DNA from: Trachythela sp. YZ-2020
Lineage: Eukaryota > Cnidaria > Anthozoa > Malacalcyonacea > Clavulariidae
Length of the DNA stretch: 64,000 bases
Assembly: GCA_016169945.1 (NCBI GenBank)
Contig: JADLSH010000231.1
Location: 2,108,001-2,172,000 of the forward strand
Reading direction: 5' to 3'
Shown here: piece after piece, positions 51,161 to 64,000 of the stretch
Layout of the letters: each line of letters begins with the position of its first letter
How positions within the stretch are numbered: the stretch's first letter is position 1
The notes under the pieces: model-generated
Database searches by the model: none
The model's input: only the letters and a program-made list of their open reading frames with translations
What the model was told of the DNA's origin: nothing
Translations under genes and position numbers: made by a program

Positions 51161-54100
51161 GTTTTCAAGTCTTGTGTCCACAGAGAACTGCAAGATTCAA
51201 ACACTGAATAGCTCTTTTTATAATAACAGGATGCAAATCTGCGGATCTGAAAAGGCAGCAGACCAACACTAGTCCTGCCTGCTACATCCTGCGTTGTTTC
51301 GAGAACACTTAACTTCAATAAGCCTTGGTTGTTACGCTTCTTAACTTTTACCACATATATATGTGTTACAATTACACTTGTTGGCGAAAATTTAAAAATA
51401 ATCTTTTGAACTTGGCAATATGTCAGATAATTTAAACATTGCATGCTATTAAGTAGGCCTATCTACTTTGAGTGTCATTCCATTTCCTTTACGTAGAGAA
51501 ATATTTTCATCTAAATTCGTAAATTATGCTCTGGTTTCGAAGATGACACCTGCGATGTAATACCACACAAAATATTTCAATTTTAACTCGCACAATTAAA
51601 TGCGTTCCTATAACAAAGCGTCTTTTAAAACACTTCGCGTTATTGTTATGAATATGGAAGGTCTTTCCTTCCTTACAGCATTCAACCTTATGAAATCACT
51701 GGTAATACCATTCGTTAAATCGGATTTGATCTGTACATGCCCAAACTCCATATTATATAGATTTCGATAGCGCAAACAACTCGACAATCAATTTTCGAGT
51801 AAAAAGCGAGAACATGCATAGGCTATAACGCTTATATAATCCTTCCTTGCAAAAAATTTGATGAAGCCCTCAATATTGCGTATACTGGTATATAGTCGTA
51901 TATGAAATTGAACAAGAACTATATTTCCTTCTCCAAAGCAGACTGGATATAAATTCAAAATATATAATATATGCATTATCCAACGATTTAATATTATATA
52001 TATATAGTAGCGTAATGACTGATCAGTGGCGATGTTTGGTTTTACCTGCAAAGTATATTGAAATTTGTATTTGTAAACTAAAATATTATTTTTGTCGGCA
52101 TGCTATTCGCTTACTTTCGCGGAGTCTGCATTATTGTGTTGGATTAACGACTTTCCATCACGAACAGGATTACGACTAAAATTGTTGTTCTTTTTTGCAC
52201 AATTTTCTATTTTAAACTCTGATTTAATTGCTCTCAAGTTGTTTTCCTTACTTTTACTTTGTTTTACCTAACTTGTATCACAGTTCGGAATATATATTTG
52301 TATTTACAAGTATTATACTTAGAATTTCTTATATTGACAAATTTGTAAATGCGTCCAAATTTGACTCATTCAGTACACACGCATAAATATTGATATTTTG
52401 AACCTTTCTGAAACGTTGAATTTTGGTAAATGTCTTGCAAGATAATGTGTATCTAAACTGATTTTACGCGCGAACAAATATAATGGAAATAAACACTTTA
52501 TTCAAATGAAATTAGGGCAGCAGACCAACACTAGTCCAGCCTACTATAATTATATCCTGCGTTGTTTCGAGCATGCACTTAACTTCAATATGCGTTCGTT
52601 GTTATGCTTCTTAACTTTCACTACATACGTATCATGCACGCATGAAAATTTAAAGCTGCCTAACAAAATATCTACTTTTTAAAATAGATAAAATAGTCCC
52701 TGCCAGAGATTGTTTTAAAGGAATTTGATTACTTTTAAGCACAAGTTTTATCAGGGCCTTTTTTAACTAATAAAGTGCATGTGGGGTTCAATCTTCTCCT
52801 CACCCCCCATGTTGGCCCTCCCCTGGAAATTATTTTGGCCTCCAAGTGAAGGTCCCTTCGGTCCAAAATATAAGCAAAAAAATGTAAAAATGACCTGGTT
52901 CAGAAGAGAGTTGTGATATTCCCAGAACAAAACCTTGCCTGTATACCAAAACTCAAAAACCTAGTCTCATGTTTAGATGAGATATATCAGAAATTGTCTC
53001 TGAAAATGCAGGTAATCAAGCCACAGAGACTCAAGAATACGAAAATCCCCCTCCCCCCTCCGGCTTGGCACATTTTCAATATAAAAGCTTCTTGTTAGGT
53101 ATCTTTTCGTTGATGGCTTCCCCCCTCCCTCCCACTATAACCATTTCTTAGAAAAGACCATCAGTTTTATATAACCTGCAGTGGCGTATTATAGTTGCAC
53201 TTGTTAACGAAAATGTTAGAAATAATCTTCTAAACTTTGCATTTTATTGTTATATAATTTAAACAATGCATGTTATTAAGTATCTACTTTAAGTGGCATA
53301 CTCTAGTACCAGACGTTAATGTATATTTCAATTCCATTTCCTTTACTTAGGGAATATTTTCAACTATTCGTAAATTATACTCTGCTTTCGAAGATGACAG
53401 ACTGCGATGTATAACACTTTGGTATACCAAAGATTTTTTAATTTTAATAGGCACGATTAAAAGTAGTATATTATACAATATTTTAGCTTAATAGCTATTT
53501 AGTGTATGCATGCAATAAACCATTATACCATATAATTATCAGACACAGAGAAAATATTATGATCCAATTATTGGCAAATTCGCCTCACCCAAACTGCGCA
53601 ATATTTAAAAGTGCTTCTCATTACGCAGCAGCCTAGCTTGACATGCAATCACATCCCGCTGAAGCTAAATCGTGGTAAAATCATCGCCTATAAACAAACA
53701 TTTGCGTACTTATTATAATAGTAAGGATGGGGGGATATATTTAGGAAATTGTTAGAAAATTTTATCATTTTCCCACCAGTTTCATAAGAGAGACAACCAT
53801 TCACTCTGTCTGGTATCCCGGGGTGCACAACTGAGCGTTGGGTATAAGTCCGGAGTCATGTGTGAGATCCAAAGTTGGGTTTCAGTGCAATATATTAATG
53901 ATTACACCCATTTGTACAATAAGTGCATGTGTGAACTTTCATCATTCACAGCAATGTCTAGAATATGCAATTACCATTTGTTTGGGTGCCAATATATGAC
54001 AGATAGATTTAGTATAATTTCCATGCTTTCCTATAACAAAGTGTCTTTTAAAACACTTCGCGTTATTGTTATGAATATGGAAGGTATTTCCTTCCTTGCA

Positions 54101-57100
54101 GCATTCAACCTTATGAAATCACTGGTAATACCATTCGTTAAATCGGATTTGGTCTATATACATGCCCAAACTCCATATTATATAGATTTCGATAACGCAG
54201 CCAACTCGACAATTAATTTTCGAGTAAAAAGAGAGAACATAACGCTTAATCCTTCCTTGCAAAAAATTTGACGAAGCCCTCAATATTGCGTACTGGTATA
54301 TAATGGTATATATGAAATTGAACTAGAACTATATTTCCTTCGCCAAAGCAGACTGGATATAAATTCGGCATATATAATAGGCCTATATGCATTATCCAAC
54401 GATTTAATATTATATATATATATAGTAGCGTAATGACTGATCAGTGGCGATGTTTGGTTTTACCTGCAAAGTATATTGAAATTTGTATTTGTAAACTAAA
54501 ATATTATTTTTGTCGGCATGCTATTCGCTTACTTTCATGAGTCTGCATTATTGTGTTGGATTAACGACTTTCCATCACGAACAGGATTACGACTAAAATT
54601 GTTGTTCTTTTTTGCACAATTTTCTATTTTAAACTCTGATTTAATTGCTCTCAAGTTGTTTTCCTTACTTTCACTTTGTTTTACCTAACTTGTATCACAG
54701 TTCGGAATATATATTTGTATTTACAAGTATTATACTTAGAATTTCTTATATTGACAAATTTGTAAATGCGTCCAAATTTGACTCATTCAGTACACACGCA
54801 TAAATATTGATATTTTGAACCTTTCTGAAACGTTGAATTTTGGTAAATGTCTTGCAAGATAATGTGTATCTAAACTGATTTTACGCGCGAACAAATATAA
54901 TGGAAATAAACACTTTATTCAAATGAAATTAGGGCAGCAGACCAACACTAGTCCAGCCTACTATAATTATATCCTGCGTTGTTTCGAGCATGCACTTAAC
55001 TTCAATATGCGTTCGTTGTTATGCTTCTTAACTTTCACTACATACGTATCATGCACGCATGAAAATTTAAAGCTGCCTAACAAAATATGTACTTTTTAAA
55101 ATAGATAAAATAGTCCCTGCCAGAGATTGTTTTAAAGGAATTTGATTACTTTTAAGCACAAGTTTTATCAGGGCCTTTTTTAACTAATAAAGTGCATGTG
55201 GGGTTCAATCTTCTCCTCACCCCCATGTTGGCCTCCTGGAAATTATTTTGGCCTCAAGTGAAGGTCCTTCGGTCCAAAATATAAGCAAAAAAATGTAAAA
55301 ATGACCTGGTTCAGAAGAGAGTTGTGATATTCCCAGAACAAAACCTTGCTTTTATACCAAAACTCAAAAGCCTAGTCTCATGTTTAGATGAGATATATCA
55401 GAAATTGTCTCTGAAAATGCAGGTAATCAAGCCACAGAGACTCAAGAATACGAAAATCCCCCTCCCCCCTCCGGCTTGGCACATTTTCAACATACAAGCT
55501 TCTAATTGTTAGGTATCTTTTCGTTGATGGCTTCCCCCCTCCCTCCCACTATAACCATTTCTTAGAAAAGACCATCAGTTTTATATAACCTGCAGTGGCG
55601 TATTAGTTGCACTTTGGTCTATACATGCCCAAACTCCATATTATATAGATTTCGATAACGCAGCCAACTCGACAATTAATTTTCGAGTGAAAAGAGAGAA
55701 CATGCAAAACGCTTAATCCTTCCTTGCAAAAAATTTGACGAAGCCCTCAATATTGCGGACTGGTATATAATGGTATATATGAAATTGAACTAGAACTATA
55801 TTTCCTTCGCCAAAGCAGACTGGATATAAATTCGGCATATATAATAGGCCTATATGCATTATCCAACGATTTAATATTATATATATATATATATATAGTA
55901 GCGTAATGACTGATCAGTGGCGATGTTTGGTTTTACCTGCAAAGTATATTGAAATTTGTATTTGTAAACTAAAATATTATTTTTGTCGGCATGCTATTCG
56001 CTTACTTTCGCGGAGTCTGCATTATTGTGTTGGATTAACGACTTTCCATCACGAACAGGATTACGACTAAAATTGTTGTTCTTTTTTGCACAATTTTCTA
56101 TTTTAAACTCTGACTTAATTGCTCTCAAGTTGTTTTCCTTACTTTTACTTTGTTTTACCTAACTTGCATCACAGTTCGGAATATATCTTTGTATTTACAA
56201 GTATTATACTTAGAATTTCTTATATTGACAAATTTGTAAATCGTCCAAATTTGACTCATTCAGTACACACGCATAAATATTGATATTTTGAACCTTTCTG
56301 AAACGTTGAATTTTGGTAAATGTCTTGCAAGATAATGTGTATCTGAACTGATTTTACGCGCGAACAAATATAATGGAAATAAACACTTTATTCAAATGAA
56401 ATTAGGGCAGCAGACCAACACTAGTCCAGCCTACTATAATTATATCCTGCGTTGTTTCGAGCATGCACTTAACTTCAATATGCGTTCGTTGTTATGCTTC
56501 TTAACTTTCACTACATACGTATCATGCACGCATGAAAATTTAAAGCTGCCTAACAAAATATGTACTTTTAAAAATAGATAAAATAGTCCCTGCCAGAGAT
56601 TGTTTTAAAGGAATTTGATTACTTTTAAGCACAAGTTTTATCAGGGCCTTTTTTAACTAATAAAGTGCATGTGCATGGGGTTCAATCTTCTCCTCACCCC
56701 CCATGTTGGCCCTCCCCTGGAAATTATTTTGGCCTCCAAGTGAAGGTCCCTTCGGCCCAAAATATAAGCAAAAAAATGTAAAAATGACCTGGTTCAGAAG
56801 AGAGTTGTGATATTCCCAGCACAAAACCTTGCCTTTATACCAAAACTCAAAAGCCTAGTCTCATGTTTAGATGAGATATATCAGAAATTGTCTCTGAAAA
56901 TGCAGGTAATCAAGCCACAGAGACTCAAGAATACGAAAATCCCCCTCCCCTCTCCGGCTTGGCACATTTTCAATATACAAGCTTCTTGTTAGGTATCTTT
57001 TCGTTGATGGCTTCCCCCCTCCCTCCCACTATAACCATTTCTTAGAAAAGACCATCAGTTTTATATAACCTGCAGTGGCGTATTAGTTGCACTTTGGTCT

Positions 57101-59662
57101 ATACATGCCCAAACTCCATATTATATAGATTTCGATAACGCAGCCAACTCGACAATTAATTTTCGAGTAAAAAGAGAGAACATAACGCTTAATCCTTCCT
57201 TGCAAAAAATTGGACGAAGCCCTCAATATTGCGTACTGGTATATAATGGTATATATGAAATTGAACTAGAACTATATTTCCATCGCCAAAGCAGACTGGA
57301 TATAAATTTGGCATATATAATAGCCCTATATGCATTATCCAACGATTTAATATATATATATATATAGTAGCGTAATGACTTATCAGTGGCGATGTTTGCT
57401 TTTACCAGCAAAATATATATTGAAATTTGTATTTGTAAATTAAATATTATTTTTGTCGGCATGCTATTCGCTTACTTTCGCGGAGTCTGCATTATTGTAT
57501 TGGATTAACGACTTTCTGTCACGAAAAGGATTACGACTAAAATTGTTGTTCTTTTTTGCACAATTTTCTATTTTAAACTCTGACTTAATTGCTCTCAAGT
57601 TGTTTTCCTTACTTTTACTTTGTTTTACCTAACTTGTATCACAGTTGGGAATATATCTTTGTATTTACAAGTATTATACTTAGAATTTCTTATATTGACA
57701 AATTTGTATATGCGTCCAAATTTGACTCATTCTGCAGTACACACGCATAAATATTGATATTTTGAACATCTCTGAAATTAAACTTCGAATTTTGGAAAAT
57801 GTCTTGCAAGATAATGTATATCTGAACTGATTTTACGCGCGAACAAATACAATGGAAATAAACACTTTATTCAAAAAGAAATTAGTACAGCAGACCAACA
57901 CTTGTCCTGCCTATACTATATATCCTGCGTCGTTTCGAGCATGCACTTAACTTCAATATGCGTTCGTTGTTATGCTTCTTAACTTTCACTACATACGTAT
58001 CATGCACGCATGAAAATTTAAAGATGCCCAACAAAATAATTTTATGTACTTTTTAAAATAGATAAAATAGTCCCTGCCAGAGATTGTTTTAAAGGAGTTT
58101 GATTACTTTTAAGCACAAGTTTCATCAGGGCCTTTTCTAACTAATAAAGTGCATGTGGGGTTCAATCTTCTCCTCACCCCCCATGTTAGCCCTCCTCTGG
58201 AAATTATTTTGGCCTCCCAGTGAAGGTCCCTTCGGTCCAAAATATAAGCAAAAAAGGTAAAAATGACCTGGTTCAGAAGAGAGTTGTGATATTCCCAGAA
58301 CAAAACCTTGCTTTTATACCAAAACTCAAAAGCCTATAGTCTCATGTTTAGATGAGGCAATGCAGGTAATCAAGCCACAGAGACTCAAGAATACGAAAAT
58401 CCCCCTCACCCGTCCAGCTTGGCACATTTTCAATATACCAGCTTCTTGTTAGGTCTCTTTTCGTTGATGGCTTCCCCCCTCCCTCCCACTAACGATTTCT
58501 TAAAAAAGAGCCTGAGTTGATATAACCTGCAGTGGCGTATTAGTTACATGCACTTGTTACCGAAAATGTTAGAAATAACCTTCTAAACTTGGCAATATGT
58601 CATATAATTTAAACAATGCATGTTATTAAGTATCTACTTTAAGTGGCATACTCTAATAGCAGACGTTAATGTATATATTTCAATTCCATTTCCTTAATTT
58701 ACTTAGGGAATATTTTCAACTATTCGTAAATTATACTCTGCTTTCGAAGATGACAGACTGCCATGTAACACTATACCAAAGATTTTTTAATTTTAATATA
58801 GGCACGATTAAAAGTCAGTATATTATACAATATTTTAGCTTTGTAGCTATTTAGTGTATACAATATAGCATTATACAATATAATTATCAGACACAATTAT
58901 GATCCAATTATTGGCAAATTCGCCTCACCCAAACTGCGCAATATTTAAAAGTGCTTCTCATTACGCAGCAGCCTAGCTTCACATGCAATCACATCCCGCT
59001 GAAGCTAAATCGTGGTAAAATCATCGCCTATAAGCAAACATTTGTGTACTTATTATAATAGTAAGGATGGGGGGATATATTTAGGAAATTGTTAGAAATT
59101 TTTATAATTTTTGCACCAGTTTCATAAGAGAGACCATGCACCATGCTGCACTCTGTCTGGTATCCTGGGGTGTACAACTGAGCGTTGGGTATAAGTCCAG
59201 AGTCATGTGTGAGATCCAAAGTTGTGTTTCAGTGCAATATATTAATGATTACACCCATTTGTACAATAAGTGCACGTGTTGACTTACATCATTCACAGCA
59301 ATGTCCATAGAATATTCAATGACCATTTGTTTGGGTGCCAATATATGACAGATAGATTTAGTATAATTTGCATGCTTTTCTATAACAAAGCGTCTTTTAA
59401 AACACTTCGCGCTGCACCTTGAATGAATGAATGAATGAATTTAATTGTCACCAAATTGTTATATACAGCATTAAATTATAGAGTAAATTACAATAGTATA
59501 TAAGATAAGTTATAATAAAGTATAATTTACAAATAGTATCATGTGACGAGGTTTGATTTGAAACCATTAGGCTTATTTAATATCAAACCTCCTCTTATTT
59601 CTAATTTTTAATTACGAAAAAAATAATATGTATTATCAAAGTTATGAATACAGATATGTTAA

Positions 59663-60397
59663 TTAGTTGATATACAGTGAGCAAAAGTGAGTTTTTAATT
59701 TCTTTACAAAACAAGAAAGCGATTTACTATTTACAATGTACTTATCCAAACTGTTGTAAAGGAATGGACCTTGATACTTTATTGAAAATTGTCGTATATT
59801 TGTTCTAGGTGTTATAATGTGAAATTCATTGGCTCTCCTAGTGTCATAATTATGTACTTGCTTATTAATGTAAAACATACTTCCGAAATGCCCTGGCAAC
59901 AGGTTATGTTCATACGAAAACATAAACTGTCCTGTTTGTAATTTATGGATATCATTAAATTTTAATAGCTGAAAATTCTTAAAGATCAAACCTGTAGGGG
60001 AGTCAAATCTACTATTATTTATAATTCTAACAACACGTTTTTGAAGAATCACCAAACGAGATAAATTAGACGAATATGTGGACGCCCAAACAATATTACA
60101 ATATTGTAAGTATGGGTACACCATTGAATAGTACAATGTTAACAAGGAATGCTTTAAAAGAAAGAAACTAGATTTACGCATGATTCCTATTGATTTGGAA
60201 ATCTTATTTGACACATGGTTAATGTGAGATTTCCAGGAAAGGTGTTCATCTAAAACAACCCCCAGGAAAACAACTTCTTCAACTTGACTAATTTCTCTAT
60301 CATTTAATACCACCCTGAAGTCCGATTGCAGCCTTTTTTGTCTAGGACTGAAAATCATAAATTTGGTTTTATCTACATTTAAAGATAATTTGTTCAC
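59663..60397 (-). pseudogene. LINE ORF: reverse transcriptase thumb and C-terminal region
   Basis: KLSLNVDKTKFMIFSPRQ, FLGVVLDEHLSWKSHINH, YYSMVYPYLQYCNIVWASTY and the C-terminal YDTRRANEFHI..YQGPFLYNSL block, as in CR1/L2 elements, ending in TAA at 59663. It overlaps the RT-core frame by a few bases because of the frameshift. Confidence 0.92.
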
Positions 60398-61122
60398 TCG
60401 AAGCCAAATCGAAATTTTTCCAACTCTTGGTTGATAACATTAATCAAGTGCACCGGATTTGCATGGGAAAAGAATAAATTTGTGTCATCAGCAAATAAGA
60501 TTAATTTTGCCAAACTTGAAACATTGCATATGTCATTAATATATATCAGAAACAACAACGGACCTAGGATTGATCCCTGTGGTACTCCACATGTTATAGA
60601 CTTCATGGTAGAAGACGATTCATCAACCTGAACAAATTGCTTCCGGTCAGAAAAATAGCTTTTGATCCAGTTCAGCGCTATGCCACGAACACCATACCAT
60701 TCCAGTTTTGCAAACAGAATGCTATGGTCCACCGTATCGAAAGCTTTAGATAAGTCCAGGAAAATTCCAACAGCGAATTCTTTTTTATCGATTGCCTCAG
60801 AAATTTTATCGTACAAATCAACAAGAGCCAACAACGTTGAGTGGCCCTTTCTAAAACCATATTGGTTAGCACATAAAATGTTATGTTTGTTTAAATATTT
60901 TAATAACCTATTATAAAATACTTTCTCTAAAATTTTTGAAAATGCAGGTAAAATGGAAACAGGTCTATAGTTACTAAAAATGGATTTGTCCTCAGCCTTA
61001 TACAAAGGAATAACTTTAGCTATTTTCATTTTATCCGGAACGATCCCTCTCGACAGAGACAAGTTCAAGATGTGTGTTAAAGGTCTTGAAATTAAGTCAA
61101 TAGATAATTTAATGACAGACAT
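60394..61122 (-). pseudogene. LINE ORF: reverse transcriptase core
   Basis: Ordered RT motifs: PLYKAEDKSIFSNYRPVSIL, QYGFRKGHSTLLALVDLYD, the catalytic GIFLDLSKAFDTVDH, GVPQGSILGPLLFLIYINDI and the ADD box LILFADDTN. The true RT frame starts earlier, at about 61200. It ends by a frameshift in an A-run at about 60411, where the next frame resumes with VNKLSLNVDKTKF. Confidence 0.93.
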
Positions 61123-61183
61123 TGAAATGTTATCATAACCTGCAGCTTTTCCAGATGGAAAGGCTTTGACAATAAGTCTGATT

Positions 61184-61735
61184 TCATTTTCTAATACAGG
61201 CTGGAGAAAAATAGAATTTGGGAATTCCCGGAAAAGAATGATTCAGTAGGAACCGGGGATGCTGGAATTTTCTAGCTAGCGAGGGTCCTACATTACTAAA
61301 ATAGTCACAAAAATTATTGGCAATTTCTATAGGATTCGATATTTCCCTTCCATCTCGTTTAAAGACAGCGTTCAATCTAGGTCTTGAAGATTTCCTATTA
61401 ATAATGCTGTTTAATATTTTCCATGTTTCTTTCATATTTGCTTTATTATCAGTGAGTTTCTTATCAAAATAAATGCGTTTTGCGATTCTAATAGAATGTG
61501 TTAATTTATTTTTATAAATCTTATATTTACTTTCAGTTATTCGATTTTGTAAAAATTGCTTATATAATTTGTTTTTCTTATTTATGGACTTCCTAAGGCC
61601 CTTAGAAATCCAAGGCTTACAGATTTTAGAGTTACTTTTTACTGTTCTTATTGGGAAACAATTATTATAAATGTTCGAATAGGTATCATGAAACTCCGTG
61701 TACGCTTGAACTGGATCAAAATTGTCTTCTATCAA
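61184..61735 (-). pseudogene. LINE ORF: linker between endonuclease and reverse transcriptase
   Basis: A Lys-rich linker reads KPWISKGLRKSINKKNKLYK, KETWKILNSIINRKSSRPR and NNFCDYFSNVGPSLA, as in L2/CR1-type elements. Near 61215 the frame slips by one base; the next frame continues PVLENEIRLIVKAFPSGKAA. Confidence 0.85.
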
Positions 61736-62067
61736 GGTCCAGTTTACACTTAGTAAATTTTCTTTAAATTTTTGTATGTTCCTTGAATTTTTATCTCGAA
61801 AAGTTATAGTGTCGTTTTTATTTTGTTGTTGTTTTAAAATATTAATGAAAAAATAGGAAGATGATCCAAATGTCAGAAAAAAAGACCGTTTTTATATGAC
61901 AATCAAAGTGATTGGAAAGAATATTGTCAATTAATGTGGTGGTGTGAGCTGTGATTCTAGTTGGACGTGTGATACGGGGATACAGCATGTTAGAAAAATG
62001 CTATCTACAAATTCACCGGTTTTGTTATGACGTTGATAATTCATAAAGTTTATGTTAAAATCACCCA

Positions 62068-62781
62068 TTATAAAACAGCATTTGTGTTCTCTCGATATTT
62101 TTCAGCTAAACTATTGAATTCATGAACAAAAGTATTGAGATTTTGATCTGGTGGTCTGTAAACAACTCCAACAATAGCATTTTTCCCTTGAGAATTAATC
62201 ACCTCAATAAATAATGCGTCTATTGAATTTGAATCTGAAATGTGCAAATCGTTTCTGCTCTTAAACTGGAGTTCATTTGATAAATACAATCCAACGCCAC
62301 CACCTGTTCTATTTTCCCTGTGTTTGTGAATAAAGGTGTAACCGTGAATTTCAACATTATGATCTGCCTCTTTTAACCACGTTTCAGTAATACCAATAAC
62401 GGAAAACTTAATACCAAGACCAGACAACCAGTCAGTAAATCGCGAACTGTTTTGCAAAATACTTCGAATGTTTAAATGAAGCGTTGAAAATGCTGGATTA
62501 GCAAATTTGCATTCATTTCTAAACATTTCATTAAATTGGTCCTCAAGATAATATTCACAAGGAGTATTGTTTAGTTCGTCAAGAAAATTATCATCTGGGT
62601 CTAAATGATTATTTAAAGCAAGATGGTGTTTACTGTTTAATAACAGAGGATTGAAAAATAGTGAACTTAGCCTATCTTCATCGTAAACAATCGGGCCATT
62701 TTGAAATTCATAAATAGCCAAAAGAAAGCTTTCATCATCTAGTTCATAAAAGGGTAGAGCATTTGCATATGTAGAAGCCAT
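62068..62781 (-). pseudogene. LINE ORF: N-terminal region and start of AP endonuclease
   Basis: MASTYANALPFYELDDESFL begins an acidic N-terminal region of about 95 residues. The endonuclease follows with LHLNIRS (near 105), ITETWL (catalytic Glu, near 135), GGGVGLYLSN and IVGVVYRPP. The frame breaks after EKYREN; the next endonuclease block (MGDFNINF) continues in another frame down to about 61850 with further breaks. Confidence 0.88.
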
Positions 62782-64000
62782 TCCTTCCTTGCAGCATTCA
62801 ACCTTATGAAATAACTGGTAATACCATTAGTTAAATCAAATTTGGTCTATACATGCCCAAACTCCATATTATATAGATTTCGATAACGCAGCCAACTCGA
62901 CAATTAATTTTCGAGTAAAAAGAGAGAACATGCATAACGCTTAATCCTTCCTTGCAAAAAATTTGACGAAGCCCTCAATATTGCGTACTGGTATATAATG
63001 GTATATATGAAATTGAACTAGAACTATATTTCCTTCGCCAAAGCAGACTGGATATAAATTCGGCATATATAATAGGCCTATATGCATTATCCAACGATTT
63101 AATATTATATATATATATAGTAGCGTAATGACTGATCAGTGGCGATGTTTGGTTTTACCTGCAAAGTATATTGAAATTTGTATTTGTAAACTAAAATATT
63201 ATTTTTGTCGGCATGCTATTCGCTTACTTTCGCGGAGTCTGCATTATTGTGTTGGATTAACGACTTTCCATCACGAACAGGATTACGACTAAAATTGTTG
63301 TTCTTTTTTGCACAATTTTCTATTTTAAACTCTGACTTAATTGCTCTCAAGTTGTTTTCCTTACTTTTACTTTGTTTTACCTAACTTGCATCACAGTTCG
63401 GAATATATCTTTGTATTTACAAGTATTAATATACTTAGAATTTCTTATATTGACAAATTTGTAAATCGTCCAAATTTGACTCATTCAGTACACACGCATA
63501 AATATTGATATTTTGAACCTTTCTGAAACGTTGAATTTTGGTAAATGTCTTGCAAGATAATGTGTATCTGAACTGATTTTACGCGCGAACAAATATAATG
63601 GAAATAAACACTTTATTCAAATGAAATTAGGGCAGCAGACCAACACTAGTCCAGCCTACTATAATTATATCCTGCGTTGTTTCGAGCATGCACTTAACTT
63701 CAATATGCGTTCGTTGTTATGCTTCTTAACTTTCACTACATACGTATCATGCACGCATGAAAATTTAAAGCTGCCTAACAAAATATGTACTTTTAAAAAT
63801 AGATAAAATAGTCCCTGCCAGAGATTGTTTTAAAGGAATTTGATTACTTTTAAGCACAAGTTTTATCAGGGACTTTTTTAACTAATAAAGTGCATGTGGG
63901 GTTCAATCTTCTCCTCACCCCCATGCATGTTGGCCCTCCCCTGGAAATTATTTTGGCCTCCAAGTGAAGGTCCTTTCGGTCCAAAATATAAGCAAAAAAA

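Larger units (their letters stand above)
59421..62783 (-). mobile_element. L2/CR1-like non-LTR retrotransposon, frameshifted, inserted in the tandem array
   Basis: A 3.36-kb LINE on the - strand, bounded by array sequence on both sides. Its 3' end is a (TTCA)n microsatellite tail (59421-59443 as TGAATGAATGAATGAATGAA on the + strand), typical of L2/CR1 elements. One long ORF is broken into four main pieces by frameshifts (listed separately). The 5' edge falls at the ATG of the ORF, so any 5' UTR is missing. Compared with the empty site at 54060-54105, about 25 bp of target (TTATTGTTATGAATATGGAA and following) are missing and a few bases (CTGCACC) are added at the 3' side. Confidence 0.93.
51215..64000 (+). 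repeat. Tandem segmental array, units of 2.4 kb and 1.47 kb, running off the window
   Basis: The anchor GTAATGACTGATCAGTGGCG (TGACTTATCAG in one copy) recurs at about 52010, 54428, 55901, 57370 and 63123. Spacing is 2418, 1473, 1469 and 5753 bp; the last includes a 3.4-kb LINE. The units are near-identical over long stretches. The short units lack about 950 bp, joined as GTTGCACTT|TGGTCTATACATG. A diverged, shorter copy heads the array at 51215-51760. No convincing gene lies in the unit; small frames recur only because the DNA is duplicated. Confidence 0.93.

Noticed and set aside
53858..54271. 137-codon frame in a tandem unit
   Set aside because: The matching place in the other long unit (about 59200) has a stop after about 25 codons, and there is no domain or splice support.
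52913..57000. 61-62 codon frames repeated in each array unit
   Set aside because: They recur only because the DNA is duplicated, start at GTG rather than ATG (the GTG ATA TTC type), and show no sign of coding constraint.

Overview
This window is eukaryotic, AT-rich, intron-bearing and very rich in repeats. The three intact genes and the repeat types (tRNA-derived SINE, L2/CR1-like LINE, many short inverted-repeat elements) point to an early-branching metazoan. A cnidarian, perhaps an anthozoan, is my best guess from the protein flavour of the BTB/BACK and PLC-like genes; this is inference, not proof.

Layout. (1) 48-23687, + strand: a complete 16-exon gene for a mitochondrial-type HAD-superfamily 5'-nucleotidase-domain protein of the NT5DC2/NT5DC3 family. 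All exon phases fit and give 525 aa. Its introns are loaded with mobile DNA. They also hold a nested antisense two-exon BTB/BACK gene (7369-10358), a 1.1-kb 20-bp minisatellite, at least six short non-autonomous DNA transposons with visible target-site duplications, and a broken protein-kinase gene inside a 3.9-kb segment bounded by perfect 43-bp inverted repeats. (2) About 23.7-45.8 kb: no intact gene. It holds foldback and MITE-like repeats, a tRNA-derived SINE, scattered decayed coding fragments, and a decayed THAP-domain gene that suggests a P-element-like transposon. (3) 45839-47568, - strand: a two-exon gene for a secreted PLC-like phosphodiesterase of 410 aa. (4) 48121-50431: a foldback element with arms of about 0.6 kb. 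(5) About 51.2 kb to the window end: a tandem segmental array of 2.4-kb units and 1.47-kb internally deleted units. One unit is interrupted by a 3.4-kb frameshifted L2/CR1-like LINE.

The three intact genes share no obvious pathway. What links the window is how mobile DNA has met gene structure. One MITE lies exactly at a 5' splice site, and its duplication copied the donor. One intron is bounded by a 15-bp direct repeat, as expected for a transposon-born intron. One transposon-like terminus ends 21 bp before an exon. Several elements sit inside other elements with the empty-site sequence readable.
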